Below are positions 1 through 9,664 of a stretch of 64,000 nucleotides of DNA, piece after piece. The position numbers were made by a program, and so were the translations under genes. A model generated the notes under the pieces. That model searched no databases, had not been told where the DNA came from, and saw only the letters and a program-made list of their open reading frames with translations. The DNA is from Petrocella sp024636985 (lineage in GTDB: Bacteria; Bacillota; Clostridia; Lachnospirales; Vallitaleaceae), in assembly GCA_024636985.1 (NCBI GenBank), contig JAGXFY010000079.1, positions 44,760 through 108,759 of the forward strand. The letters run 5' to 3'. Each line of letters starts with the position of its first letter. The first letter of the stretch is position 1.

Positions 1-1
1 A

Positions 2-1318
2 GGACAAGAAATCAGCGTTGCAGGAAGAATTATGACCAAACGTCTCATGGGTAAGGCCTCTTTTTGTCATATTCAAGATCGTGAAGGTCAGGTTCAAGCT
101 TATATACGTAAAGATGGCATCGGTGATGATGCTTATGAAGCTTTTAAAACCTATGATATTGGTGATATCGTCGGTATTAAAGGGGTAGTTTTTAAGACTC
201 AAAAAGGAGAAATATCCATAAAGGCTGGTGAGGTACTTTTACTCTCGAAAAGTTTGCAAGTATTACCTGAAAAATTTCATGGCCTAAAGGATACGGATAC
301 CAGATACCGTCAAAGGTATATTGATTTGATTGTCAACCCGGAGGTCAAAGAGACTTTCTTCAAACGATCAAAGATTATTAAAGAAATTCGATATTTCTTA
401 GATGATATGGACTTTCTTGAGGTAGAAACACCCGTGCTTCACACCATTCCAGGTGGAGCAGCGGCCAGACCCTTTAATACGCATCATAATGCTCTAGATA
501 TGGATATACATATTCGAATTTCTTTGGAGTTGCATCTAAAGCGTCTTATTGTAGGTGGTTTTGAGCGGGTATATGAAATGGGACGTGTATTTAGAAATGA
601 AGGTTTGTCCGTTCGACATAACCCTGAGTTCACTTTGCTTGAATTATATCAAGCATATACAGACTATTATGGTATGATGACACTTACTGAAAACTTGATT
701 CGTACAGTAGCACAAAAAGTACTCGGGACAGCAAAAGTAGTATATGATGAGACTTTGATTGATCTTGAAAAACCTTTTGAGAAATTAACCATGTTAGAAG
801 CGGTCAAAAAATATACTGGTCTCGACTTTGATGAAGTTTTAGACGACGAAGCGGCAAGAGCTTTAGCCAAAGAAAAAGATGTTCACATTGAAAAACACTT
901 TAAAAAAGGTGAAATACTCAATGCTTTCTTTGAAGCGTTCGTAGAAGAACATTTGGTTCAACCAACCTTCATTATGGATCATCCTGTAGAGATTTCACCA
1001 CTAGCAAAACGCAAACCATCAAATCCTGCTTACACAGAGAGGTTTGAACTTTTTATAACAAAAAGAGAATTTGCCAACGCCTTTTCGGAACTGAATGATC
1101 CAATAGATCAAAGAGGTCGATTCGAGTATCAGGAATCTCTAAGAGAAGCCGGGGATGAAGAAGCCAACAAAATTGATGAAGATTTCTTAACAGCCCTTGA
1201 ATATGGTATGCCACCAACAGGTGGACTAGGAATAGGTATCGATCGTTTAATTATGTTGCTTACGAATTCTTATTCCATAAGAGATGTCTTATTATTTCCA
1301 ACCATGAAAAACAAATAG
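2..1318 (+). CDS. lysS: lysine--tRNA ligase, class II (5' end outside window)
   Basis: Charges tRNA-Lys with lysine in the cytoplasm. The reading frame is open to the window edge, and the ten residues before the first Met read like the OB-fold anticodon-binding domain, so the start lies upstream and about 439 of some 500 residues are visible. Class II motif 2 appears as GRVFRNEGLSVRHNPEFT and motif 3 as GGLGIGIDRL near the C-terminus. These motifs and the overall order are typical of bacterial LysS. It ends with PTMKNK and is followed by a small hairpin. Confidence 0.97.
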   Translation, partial: GQEISVAGRIMTKRLMGKASFCHIQDREGQVQAYIRKDGIGDDAYEAFKTYDIGDIVGIKGVVFKTQKGEISIKAGEVLLLSKSLQVLPEKFHGLKDTDTRYRQRYIDLIVNPEVKETFFKRSKIIKEIRYFLDDMDFLEVETPVLHTIPGGAAARPFNTHHNALDMDIHIRISLELHLKRLIVGGFERVYEMGRVFRNEGLSVRHNPEFTLLELYQAYTDYYGMMTLTENLIRTVAQKVLGTAKVVYDETLIDLEKPFEKLTMLEAVKKYTGLDFDEVLDDEAARALAKEKDVHIEKHFKKGEILNAFFEAFVEEHLVQPTFIMDHPVEISPLAKRKPSNPAYTERFELFITKREFANAFSELNDPIDQRGRFEYQESLREAGDEEANKIDEDFLTALEYGMPPTGGLGIGIDRLIMLLTNSYSIRDVLLFPTMKNK

Positions 1319-1329
1319 TTATAATCTAT

Positions 1330-1358
1330 GAGGATTTCTCTGAACAAGGGAAATCCTC
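1330..1358 (+). terminator. possible terminator after lysS
   Basis: A 9-bp stem (GAGGATTTC/GAAATCCTC) with an 11-nt loop lies just after the lysS stop. The downstream tract is only moderately T-rich, so termination may be weak. Confidence 0.5.
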
Positions 1359-1392
1359 GATTCATATTTAATCTATTGTTAATAAAAAATGG

Positions 1393-1421
1393 TCGAAATG
1401 CCATTTTTAATATGTTATAAT
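1393..1421 (+). promoter_or_regulatory. candidate sigma-A promoter for the glycosidase-like lipoprotein gene
   Basis: A perfect TATAAT -10 box is preceded after 17 bp by a weak -35 box (TCGAAA). The position, 33 bp before the chosen start codon, fits a promoter for the gene at 1454 and possibly the whole set of genes to cdaR. Confidence 0.55.
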
Positions 1422-1453
1422 GTTGTACGTAAGCCATGCGATGGGAGAATACA

Positions 1454-2743
1454 ATGGATGATTTAAGAAGGAAATCAAATAATTATAAATTGCAGCAAAA
1501 AAATGGAATCCTAATGATTCTGTTTTTTACGCTGTTGATGCTTATGCTTCAAGGTTGTAGCGCATCTGTTGATGGAGATGAGGAAACAAACAAAATCATA
1601 CCACCAACATCCAGTGAAAATCTAAAAAAATACGAACCGTTACCGGTTTTATCAGATGTTCTTTATGATTTTGGTACCTATGAGTCGGTCGTGTCAACGG
1701 ACACCACACAGATTAATGAAACAAGGGCAGTCAAAGGTGTCTACGTTAGTGGGCATGCTGCAGGTATTAGTTCATGGATGGATGATTTGATTCATCTGGC
1801 AGATACAACAGAAATCAATGCTTTTGTTATTGATGTTAAGAACGACTCCGGACATATTTCTTATGACATGGATTTGGAAGAGGTTAAAGAAGTTGGTGCG
1901 GAAACCAATGCGATAAGAGATATAGAAGCTTTAATGGAACGTCTCTATAGCCATGACATTTACCCGATTGCCAGAATTGTTGCTTTTAAAGATCCTTTCG
2001 TGGCAGAAAGGAAACCTGAATACGCCATTAAGAAAAAAGATGGATCGTTATGGAAATATAAGAATACACCTTGGTTAGACCCTTATAACAAAGATACGTG
2101 GAAATATATCATAGATGTATCTAAGGAAGCTGCTAAGATTGGATTCAAAGAAATACAGTTTGATTACATTCGTTTCGAAGCGACCAGTACGCTTGCTGAA
2201 GCAGATTTTCAGGGAAAAGATGTTCTACAGACAAGGGAAGAAATCATATTGGAATTCTTAGAGTATGCAAAAGAAGAGCTTAAACCTTACGGTGTTAAGG
2301 TTTCTGCGGATGTTTTTGGAACGGTGATTACGAGTTCAAAAGACGCTGCAACCATTGGGCAAGATTATGTTGAAATGTCAAAGGTCGTGGATGTGATATG
2401 TCCAATGATTTATCCATCCCACTACGGATTTGGCTTCTATAATACACCAAAGGGCGAGCATTCAGACTTATACCCCTATCGTATTATTCATGGATCTATG
2501 ATGGATTCTGCAGACAAATTAACCCAGATTCCTGAAGGTGACCATAAGGCGGTTGTAAGACCTTGGTTACAAGCTTTTACAGCCAGTTATCTTGGAAGGG
2601 GTAATTATAAGACCTATGATGCGGCAGCCATTAGAGAACAGATCCAAGCCACTTATGATGCAGGTTTAGAAGAGTGGATACTGTGGCATGCAGGTGTCAA
2701 ATATAATGCAGCAGGTTTACTGCCAATAGAGCAAGAAGAATAG
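1454..2743 (+). CDS. putative glycoside hydrolase lipoprotein (DUF4015 family)
   Basis: A 429-aa protein with an N-terminal membrane segment and a lipobox ending LQGC, so it is expected to be anchored outside the membrane. The rest matches the DUF4015/putative glycosyl hydrolase TIM-barrel family, with VKGVYVSG at the barrel start, FDYIRF in the middle, CPMIYPSHYG and a C-terminal WILWHAG. The substrate is unknown; a cell-wall or exopolysaccharide glycan is a reasonable guess. An in-frame ATG exists at 1436, but GGGAG six bases before 1454 favours the later start. It precedes the cdaA cluster closely. Confidence 0.8.
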   Translation: MDDLRRKSNNYKLQQKNGILMILFFTLLMLMLQGCSASVDGDEETNKIIPPTSSENLKKYEPLPVLSDVLYDFGTYESVVSTDTTQINETRAVKGVYVSGHAAGISSWMDDLIHLADTTEINAFVIDVKNDSGHISYDMDLEEVKEVGAETNAIRDIEALMERLYSHDIYPIARIVAFKDPFVAERKPEYAIKKKDGSLWKYKNTPWLDPYNKDTWKYIIDVSKEAAKIGFKEIQFDYIRFEATSTLAEADFQGKDVLQTREEIILEFLEYAKEELKPYGVKVSADVFGTVITSSKDAATIGQDYVEMSKVVDVICPMIYPSHYGFGFYNTPKGEHSDLYPYRIIHGSMMDSADKLTQIPEGDHKAVVRPWLQAFTASYLGRGNYKTYDAAAIREQIQATYDAGLEEWILWHAGVKYNAAGLLPIEQEE

Positions 2744-2761
2744 AATTAGAGGTGACCACTT

Positions 2762-3136
2762 ATGGACCAAGAAAAAGTCAAACTCATGATGAAGCTTGCT
2801 ACATTTGAAAGAAAAGAAGGTAAAGAAGACCTGAATATTATGGAATACTTTAAAGGCGATTATATCGCCTACAAGACTTTCCTGATATTGCTTAGTGTGT
2901 CATTCTCTTTGTTCTTGTTTTTTTTAGCGGATATCGGAATGAAATTTTTTGAGGATATGCAACGTTTTATTGAGTACGATTTTGTTGAACTTGGTATGCG
3001 TTATCTTACCATCTGGGCTGTTTTTATGGTGATTTATGGTATTGTTGCAACGATTATTTACAAAAAGCGTTACCGAGAGAGTAAAGAAAGAATCGGCGAT
3101 TATCAGAAATTACTCAAAGAATTGAGAAAGATGTAA
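2762..3136 (+). CDS. small two-helix membrane protein of unknown function
   Basis: I do not recognise a family. The 124-aa product has a charged N-terminal third, two hydrophobic segments (about residues 37-58 and 79-101) and a basic, coiled C-terminus rich in Lys and Glu. It starts 18 bp after the lipoprotein gene, with GAGGTGA before the ATG, and stops 20 bp before another membrane protein that leads into cdaA. Cotranscription with c-di-AMP genes hints at an envelope role, but this is inference only. Confidence 0.7.
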   Translation: MDQEKVKLMMKLATFERKEGKEDLNIMEYFKGDYIAYKTFLILLSVSFSLFLFFLADIGMKFFEDMQRFIEYDFVELGMRYLTIWAVFMVIYGIVATIIYKKRYRESKERIGDYQKLLKELRKM

Positions 3137-3156
3137 GCATTGGAGGAGGACACATT

Positions 3157-4104
3157 ATGACCATGTTGCTTGAAATCAAAGAAATAATTATGCTAAATTA
3201 TAGAAAGTTTGAACGTATCATCGTGCCACTTAGTAAGTTTATTCTTGCTTTGGTAGTTTTATCCCTGCTAGGCAGGTACTTGTCTGGATTTGATTTGGAG
3301 AATAAGTTCGTATTACTGGATAAGTTTTACATTAAAGTGGCCATGGCAGCGATTGTCGCGTTTGTACCCGGAACATGGTTTGTTCTATTGATTATGGTAA
3401 CATTATGGGCAAGAATGTTTTTTATATCCATTGAAGCAACTTTTATTGTCTTTGGCGTAACGATTATCATCTATTTGATGTTTGTGCGTTTATTTCCCAA
3501 ACACGCTTATTTGGTTATTTTGCTACCTTTATTGATGTATATGAAACTTGCGTACGTTTTGCCTTTGTTTGCAGGACTTTTCCTAGGTCCGGTTGCAATT
3601 GTGCCTATTGGCGTAGGGGTTGTTGTTTATTACCTTGGCATGAACCTGCCCGGTTTGCTTCAAATGACATCCGCAGATTTATATGATATGCCCACGACGA
3701 TTATAGAAATGTACAAATATACGATGAACATCGTAATGGATAATAGAGCGATCTTATTAACCATCGTTGTATTTATTGCTGTTATACTAACAACTTATTA
3801 TGTCGGACGTCTTGAGTTGGACTTTGCCCAATATATAGCCATTGGCGTCGGCGGACTTGTCAACATTTTTGGTTTCATTATGGGTAATTTGGTTCTAAAC
3901 GCAGATGTACAAATATTAGGCGTATTGTTGGGTTCGGTACTTGCAGTGATCCTTGTATCCATCATACAGTTTTTTAGATTCACTTTGGATTATCAAAAAA
4001 CGGAACGACAGCAGTTTGAAGATGAAGATTTTTATTATTATGTAAAAGCCATCCCCAAAATCAAATTATCAAAAAGTAAACGAGAGATTAAAACCATAGA
4101 ATAA
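3157..4104 (+). CDS. polytopic membrane protein of unknown function
   Basis: A 315-aa, very hydrophobic protein with about eight predicted membrane spans and a charged C-terminal cytoplasmic tail containing FEDEDFYYYV and a Lys/Arg-rich end. No catalytic motif is apparent and I cannot assign a family. GGAGGAGG sits eight bases before the ATG, a strong ribosome site. The gene lies 20 bp upstream of cdaA, so a link to c-di-AMP synthesis or sensing is possible but not shown. Confidence 0.75.
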   Translation: MTMLLEIKEIIMLNYRKFERIIVPLSKFILALVVLSLLGRYLSGFDLENKFVLLDKFYIKVAMAAIVAFVPGTWFVLLIMVTLWARMFFISIEATFIVFGVTIIIYLMFVRLFPKHAYLVILLPLLMYMKLAYVLPLFAGLFLGPVAIVPIGVGVVVYYLGMNLPGLLQMTSADLYDMPTTIIEMYKYTMNIVMDNRAILLTIVVFIAVILTTYYVGRLELDFAQYIAIGVGGLVNIFGFIMGNLVLNADVQILGVLLGSVLAVILVSIIQFFRFTLDYQKTERQQFEDEDFYYYVKAIPKIKLSKSKREIKTIE

Positions 4105-4124
4105 ATAATAAACGAGGTGCTCGT

Positions 4125-5006
4125 GTGAACGCATTTAACGATTTTTTTAGTTGGTTTGGCAACATTACAAATCAAATACCGACCATACAAATCAAAGATA
4201 TCATTGAGATCTTAATGATTGCTTTTGTAAACTATCAACTGATCAAATGGGTCAGAGGCACAAGAGCATGGGTTTTATTCAAAGGTGTATTCGTAATATT
4301 GGTTATTGCGACCATTGCTATTATTTTTGAGCTGAATACAATTATTTGGATTCTTTCTAAAACCATTAATGTTGGTATCATTGCATTCTTAATTATATTT
4401 CAACCGGAACTTCGCCGTGCATTAGAGTCACTCGGACGTCGGAATTTTATTACGGATTTAATCTTATCTGAAGATCATGATAGAAGTTTACATATGAATC
4501 ACGAGAGCGCAGAAGAGATTGTTGTGGCTGTAGAAGAGATGAGTAAAACAAAAACAGGTGCATTAATCGTAGTTGAAAAAGAAGTAAAACTATATGATTA
4601 TGAAACATCCGGTATTATCATTGACGCGGTTGTTACATCTCAATTGATTATTAACATATTTGAGCACAATACCCCCCTACATGATGGTGCGATGATAGTG
4701 CGGGATGATCGAATTGTAGCGGCTACGTGTTATTTGCCCTTATCGGACAATATGAGTCTGAGCAAAGAACTTGGTACAAGGCACAGAGCTGCTGTAGGTA
4801 TCAGTGAAGTGGCGGACTGTATGGTCGTTGTTGTATCAGAGGAAACAGGTTTCATATCCCTTGCCACTGGCGGTAATATTATACGTAATGTGAATAAGGA
4901 ATATTTGATGAATAAGCTTGGCGGAGACAACTCCAAAAAAGTCGGCTTTAGGCCACTAAAGCTTTGGAAAGGAAGACGTCAAAATGATCGAAAAAATCAA
5001 GAATAA
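4125..5006 (+). CDS. cdaA: diadenylate cyclase CdaA
   Basis: Makes c-di-AMP from two ATP at the membrane; c-di-AMP controls potassium and osmolyte uptake and cell-wall homeostasis in Firmicutes. The 293-aa protein has about three N-terminal membrane helices followed by a DAC domain with the two signature motifs, DGA (residues 187-189) and RHR (219-221). The start is GTG, preceded by GAGGTG at 4114-4119. It overlaps cdaR by 23 bp, and glmM follows, the classic cdaA-cdaR-glmM order in which CdaR and GlmM modulate the cyclase. Confidence 0.96.
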   Translation: MNAFNDFFSWFGNITNQIPTIQIKDIIEILMIAFVNYQLIKWVRGTRAWVLFKGVFVILVIATIAIIFELNTIIWILSKTINVGIIAFLIIFQPELRRALESLGRRNFITDLILSEDHDRSLHMNHESAEEIVVAVEEMSKTKTGALIVVEKEVKLYDYETSGIIIDAVVTSQLIINIFEHNTPLHDGAMIVRDDRIVAATCYLPLSDNMSLSKELGTRHRAAVGISEVADCMVVVVSEETGFISLATGGNIIRNVNKEYLMNKLGGDNSKKVGFRPLKLWKGRRQNDRKNQE

Positions 5007-6225
5007 TTGGTTGTGGAAAGTCGCAGCTTTATTAATAGCTTTCGTACTATGGTTGGTGGTTGTCAATTATGATGACCCATACATTAGAAAGACATTTAAT
5101 AATGTGGTCGTGGAGAAGAGAAATGAGTTGGCCATCACATCACAAGATCAAGCCATAGAGTACAAGGAAGGTGAGAACATCAGTATTACACTTGGAGGTA
5201 AGAGGTCCATTATTGATCGTTTAACTTTTTCTGATATTAAAGCTTATGCAGACCTTGGGAAAGTATCCATAACCAATACAGTGGATATTGTCATAGAAGT
5301 GAATGACCAGTTAGATGTTCTGGAAAAAAAACCTAATAATATGCAGATTAGTTTAGAACCGATTATCAATTCCTTAAGAGACATACAAGTGACTTATGTC
5401 GGTGAACTTGAAAGCGATTATATTAGACTGAATCCGGTGATTGTTCCAAACCAGATTGAGATATCCGGTCCTCAGTCACAACTTGCTCGCGTGTCCGAGG
5501 TTAGAGTACCCATTCGAATCGATAATGCTTATGATGATGTTACGGTTTATGTTACACCTCAAATCGTAGATGCCGCCGGTAGAGAAATACTCGGTTTGGA
5601 AGTGAGCAATAATCAGATACAAGTCAAAGTACCAATCCAAAAAATCAAAACAGTGCCTGTGGTTTTTCAGACTGTAGGCGAATTGAATGAAGCCTTTAGA
5701 CTGGTTACCATGGAATTGGAAATGAAAGAAATCATCGTTCGTGGTGAATCAGATATACTTGAAAACTTTACAGAACTCGTTGTACCAAATATTGATTTAA
5801 GTACATTTAATCAGGAAACTGAATCCTATAGCATTAACTTAAATCAATACTTGCCGGCGGGTATTAATGTATATAATTCAGATGCTTTAACAGAACTCAT
5901 CATTGAGGTTGCACCTTTGGTGAATCAGGACTATAGTATTGATCTTGAATCCTTGTCCGTACGCCAATTAGGTGAAGGCCTGACCTATACAATCTTAGAT
6001 ACGGTGCCATTGAACATAAGACTTAGAGGCATAGAGAAGGAACTGACCGTTCTTGAAGTGGAAAAATTGCAACCTAGAGTTTTTCTAAAAGACCTTGGAC
6101 CAGGTGTTCATACCGTAGAAGTTGAGTTTGAAGTACCGGATCGCTTCGAATGGATGTCAGCTACACCTACGGTTAGACTAGAAATTAGCCCTACCAATCA
6201 AGAAGAAGGGACAACAAATAATTAA
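4984..6225 (+). CDS. cdaR: CdaA regulator CdaR (YbbR-domain protein)
   Basis: Extracytoplasmic regulator of CdaA. One N-terminal membrane helix (WKVAALLIAFVLWLVVV) is followed by about four YbbR repeats, each of roughly 80 residues, visible as recurring segments of the type PVxFQTVGEL or VTYVGEL. The length, 413 aa, is normal for the family. It starts inside the end of cdaA, so translation is coupled, and a strong terminator follows. Confidence 0.95.
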   Translation: MIEKIKNNWLWKVAALLIAFVLWLVVVNYDDPYIRKTFNNVVVEKRNELAITSQDQAIEYKEGENISITLGGKRSIIDRLTFSDIKAYADLGKVSITNTVDIVIEVNDQLDVLEKKPNNMQISLEPIINSLRDIQVTYVGELESDYIRLNPVIVPNQIEISGPQSQLARVSEVRVPIRIDNAYDDVTVYVTPQIVDAAGREILGLEVSNNQIQVKVPIQKIKTVPVVFQTVGELNEAFRLVTMELEMKEIIVRGESDILENFTELVVPNIDLSTFNQETESYSINLNQYLPAGINVYNSDALTELIIEVAPLVNQDYSIDLESLSVRQLGEGLTYTILDTVPLNIRLRGIEKELTVLEVEKLQPRVFLKDLGPGVHTVEVEFEVPDRFEWMSATPTVRLEISPTNQEEGTTNN

Positions 6226-6244
6226 TTTAAAAGAGCATACCAAT

Positions 6245-6277
6245 ATGACAAGTGGTCTATACCACTTGTCATTTTTT
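6245..6277 (+). terminator. strong intrinsic terminator after cdaR
   Basis: A perfect 12-bp stem (ATGACAAGTGGT and its complement) with a CTAT loop is followed by a run of T. It separates cdaR from glmM, which has its own promoter. Confidence 0.92.
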
Positions 6278-6299
6278 AACTAAAAATCCTAGGATTCAA

Positions 6300-6328
6300 T
6301 TGAGATGCCTATTCGTGAATGGTATAAT
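6300..6328 (+). promoter_or_regulatory. sigma-A promoter for glmM-glmS
   Basis: TTGAGA, a 17-bp spacer and TATAAT lie between the cdaR terminator and glmM. The match to consensus is 11 of 12 bases. Confidence 0.85.
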
Positions 6329-6360
6329 GAAAAAGATTTAATACAGGAGGAGATAATATT

Positions 6361-7710
6361 ATGGGGAAATTATTTGGAACAGACGGTGTCAGAGGCATTG
6401 CAAATAAAGAATTAACAGTTGAACTCGCTTACTTACTCGGTCAAGCCGGCGCTTATGTGCTTACAAAAGAAAATAAACACAAACCAACCATTCTTATTGG
6501 AAGAGATACGAGATTATCAGGAGAGATGCTCTCTTCTGCAATGATTGCAGGTATATGTTCTGTAGGTGCAGATGCTATGTCTATGGGGGTCATGCCGACA
6601 CCGGCAGTTTCTTATTTGACGAGAGAATATGGTGCCGATGCAGGTGTTGTTATATCCGCATCTCATAATCCCGTAGAATACAATGGCATCAAATTTTTCA
6701 ACAGGGATGGTTATAAGCTTTCTGATAGTATAGAAGAAGAAATAGAAGCATTGGTCAGAAACGGTAATAAAGACATTGTATTACCGACCGGGGTCGATAT
6801 TGGTCGTCATATTCAGCGGAATGAGTGTATCTACGACTATATAAGGTTTGCTAAAAGGCAAATAAAGACAAATCTTGAGGGCATGCGTATTGTTATTGAT
6901 TGTGCCAACGGTGCGTCATTTGTATCGGCACCTGAAGCCCTAAGACAGATGGGAGCAGAAGTCATCATCATCCATAACGAACCGGATGGAACAAACATTA
7001 ACAAGCAGTGCGGTTCCACGCACATGGATGACTTGCAGTCTTATGTAAAGCAGGTACAAGCAGATGTAGGTCTGGCCTTTGATGGTGATGCTGATCGATG
7101 CCTGGCTGTAGATGAAAAAGGTAATGTTGTTGATGGTGATCAGATTATGGCCATTTGTGGTCTATATATGAAAGAACAAGGTACACTTAGAAAATCTACG
7201 GTAGTTGCCACGGTTATGAGTAATCTTGGTTTTTTCATCATGGGTAAGAACCATGGGCTAGCCATTAAGCAAACAGCGGTTGGTGACCGTTATGTACTTG
7301 AAGAGATGATTCGCAATGATTATAATTTAGGCGGGGAACAATCCGGGCATATTATATTTTTAGATGAAAATACAACAGGAGATGGCCTACTTACAGCCCT
7401 TCATTTATTAGAAGTCATCAAGCAAACGGGTAAGACATTGTCGGAGTTAGCTTCTTGCATGGAGGTATTGCCACAGGTGTTGATTAATGCTAAAGTCAAC
7501 AATGTCAATAAATATGCTTACAAAGATAATGAAGAGATTCAAGCAGCCATTGCGCTTGTTGAAGACAAGTTCAAAGGAGACGGTCGTGTGTTGATACGTC
7601 CATCCGGAACAGAACCTTTAGTTAGGGTTATGATTGAAGGTAAAGATAAAACGATACTTGAAAAAGAAGCACGACAACTGGCGGACTTAATTGAGTCACG
7701 CTTAAGATAG
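6361..7710 (+). CDS. glmM: phosphoglucosamine mutase
   Basis: Interconverts glucosamine-6-phosphate and glucosamine-1-phosphate for UDP-GlcNAc synthesis. The active-site phosphoserine is Ser101 in SASHNP, the metal loop is DGDADR near residue 240, and the phosphate-binding RPSGTEP is near the C-terminus. At 449 aa it is full length. AGGAGG precedes the start. glmS follows after 10 bp, so substrate supply and the mutase are made together. Confidence 0.98.
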   Translation: MGKLFGTDGVRGIANKELTVELAYLLGQAGAYVLTKENKHKPTILIGRDTRLSGEMLSSAMIAGICSVGADAMSMGVMPTPAVSYLTREYGADAGVVISASHNPVEYNGIKFFNRDGYKLSDSIEEEIEALVRNGNKDIVLPTGVDIGRHIQRNECIYDYIRFAKRQIKTNLEGMRIVIDCANGASFVSAPEALRQMGAEVIIIHNEPDGTNINKQCGSTHMDDLQSYVKQVQADVGLAFDGDADRCLAVDEKGNVVDGDQIMAICGLYMKEQGTLRKSTVVATVMSNLGFFIMGKNHGLAIKQTAVGDRYVLEEMIRNDYNLGGEQSGHIIFLDENTTGDGLLTALHLLEVIKQTGKTLSELASCMEVLPQVLINAKVNNVNKYAYKDNEEIQAAIALVEDKFKGDGRVLIRPSGTEPLVRVMIEGKDKTILEKEARQLADLIESRLR

Positions 7711-7720
7711 GAGGCATAAT

Positions 7721-9553
7721 ATGTGTGGAATAGTTGGATACATTGGTAGTCAGGAAGCATCCCCTATTTTAATTGAGGGATTAAGAACACTAGAATATAG
7801 AGGTTACGATTCATCAGGGATTGCTGTTTTTGACCACAAGTTGAATATGGTTAAGTCAAAAGGTAGACTCATTAACTTAGAAGACAAATTAAAAGTGGAA
7901 GATCTGCAAGGTGTCTTAGGGATTGGTCATACAAGATGGGCAACCCATGGCGAGCCCTCCGATTATAACGCCCATCCTCATATGAATGAGAGCGGGACCA
8001 TTGCACTTGTTCATAACGGCATCATCGAAAATTATATTTCTCTTAAGGAAGAATTAATAGAAAAAGGTTATCGCTTTATTTCAGAGACAGATACGGAGAT
8101 TGCGGTACAGCTTATCGATCTATATTACAAAGAAGACAACAATCTTTTAGAAGCGGTTATCGCGGCACTCCATAGAATAGAAGGTTCTTTCGCCCTTGCA
8201 GTGGTGGCAGAAGAAGAACCGGATAAGATTATCGCTACAAGAAAAGACAGCCCATTGGTTCTTGGGATTGGTGATGGAGAGAACTTTATTGCTTCTGACG
8301 TACCGGCTATTTTAAGACATACCAGGAAAGTATATTTTATTGAGGATTATGAAATAGCGGTTGTCACCAAGGATGATATTGTCATCATGGACATGGATCA
8401 AAAACGCATCAAAAGAGAAATATTTAATGTGACATGGGATATCCAAGCAGCTGAAAAAGCAGGTTATGAGCACTTTATGTTAAAAGAAATATATGAGCAA
8501 CCAAAAGTGATTCGTGACACATTAACACCAAGGTTGCCAATGGATCAAGACGATGTTTACTTAGACGGCATCAATCTTGAAAAAGAGGTTTTGGAGAAAA
8601 TCACGAGAATATATGTGATTGCCTGTGGAACAGCCTATTATTCCGGCTTAATAGGAAAAGAGCTCATTGAGAAATATGCCCGTATTCCTGTTATAGCTGA
8701 GGTAGCCTCGGAATTCAGATACAAGGATCCAATCTTAGATGAAAATACATTGATGATTGTTGTATCCCAATCCGGAGAAACAGCGGATACACTAGCAGCG
8801 CTTAGAATGGCTAAAAAAGCAGGTGCACATGTGTTGGGTGTTGTTAATGCCGTTGGATCAAGTATTTCAAGAGAAGCCGATGATGTACTCTATACATGGG
8901 CAGGACCGGAGATTGCAGTGGCATCTACCAAGGCATATTCGGCTCAGTTATGCGCTATGTATCTCATTAGCATGAAGATATCCTTGGTTCTTGGAAAATT
9001 AAGTACAGAGGACTTTAGAGAGCTAAGGGCGGCATTGTACCAATTACCATCCCAAGTGGAGCATATCTTAGAAAATGCGAATTTGATAGAAGATATGGCG
9101 AAAAAGCATGTGAATATGAAGAATGTATTCTATATTGGTCGAGGTTTAGATTATGCTGTTGCTATGGAAGGTGCGCTTAAGATCAAAGAAATTGCATACC
9201 TACATGCAGAGCCATATCCAGCAGGGGAACTGAAGCATGGACCTATTGCTCTGATTGAAGAAGGTTCCTTACTTATGGGGTTGCTTGGTCAGGAAAGTCT
9301 TTTTGACAAAACGGTCAGTAATATAAAAGAAGTCAAAGCAAGAGGTGCCAGTATTATGGCGATTGCTATGGAAGGTAATAAGGAAGTGGAACAAGTTGCA
9401 GAAGATGTTATCTATATACCAAGAACCCATTGGTCCTTAGTACCATTGCTTGAAAACATACCACAACAATTGTTTGCTTATTATATAGCAAAGAATTTGG
9501 GACATGATATTGATAAACCAAGAAACTTAGCTAAGAGTGTTACTGTGGAATAA
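7721..9553 (+). CDS. glmS: glutamine--fructose-6-phosphate aminotransferase (isomerizing)
   Basis: Makes glucosamine-6-phosphate from fructose-6-phosphate and glutamine, the first step to UDP-GlcNAc. The N-terminal Ntn glutaminase begins MCGIVGYIG with Cys2 as nucleophile. Two SIS sugar-isomerase domains follow (about residues 290-430 and 460-600, the first with SQSGETADT), and the C-terminus ends in KSVTVE as expected. The gene begins 10 bp after glmM, which leaves no room for the glmS ribozyme found before this gene in many Firmicutes. Confidence 0.98.
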   Translation: MCGIVGYIGSQEASPILIEGLRTLEYRGYDSSGIAVFDHKLNMVKSKGRLINLEDKLKVEDLQGVLGIGHTRWATHGEPSDYNAHPHMNESGTIALVHNGIIENYISLKEELIEKGYRFISETDTEIAVQLIDLYYKEDNNLLEAVIAALHRIEGSFALAVVAEEEPDKIIATRKDSPLVLGIGDGENFIASDVPAILRHTRKVYFIEDYEIAVVTKDDIVIMDMDQKRIKREIFNVTWDIQAAEKAGYEHFMLKEIYEQPKVIRDTLTPRLPMDQDDVYLDGINLEKEVLEKITRIYVIACGTAYYSGLIGKELIEKYARIPVIAEVASEFRYKDPILDENTLMIVVSQSGETADTLAALRMAKKAGAHVLGVVNAVGSSISREADDVLYTWAGPEIAVASTKAYSAQLCAMYLISMKISLVLGKLSTEDFRELRAALYQLPSQVEHILENANLIEDMAKKHVNMKNVFYIGRGLDYAVAMEGALKIKEIAYLHAEPYPAGELKHGPIALIEEGSLLMGLLGQESLFDKTVSNIKEVKARGASIMAIAMEGNKEVEQVAEDVIYIPRTHWSLVPLLENIPQQLFAYYIAKNLGHDIDKPRNLAKSVTVE

Positions 9554-9588
9554 GGATCTCTTTTTAATGGACTTTTAATGTTTTTACC

Positions 9589-9617
9589 ATGAGATTTTAG
9601 ACTTGGCGTACTATAAT
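9589..9617 (+). promoter_or_regulatory. candidate promoter for the PspC-like gene
   Basis: TATAAT at 9612-9617 is preceded after 17 bp by a weak -35 (ATGAGA). The gene start at 9665 lies about 48 bp downstream. Confidence 0.55.
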
Positions 9618-9664
9618 GAATTCATTAGATAGCATAAGTGATGAAATGAAAGTTGAGGTGCGCT

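Noticed and set aside
7711..7720. glmS ribozyme
   Set aside because: Only 10 bp lie between glmM and glmS.
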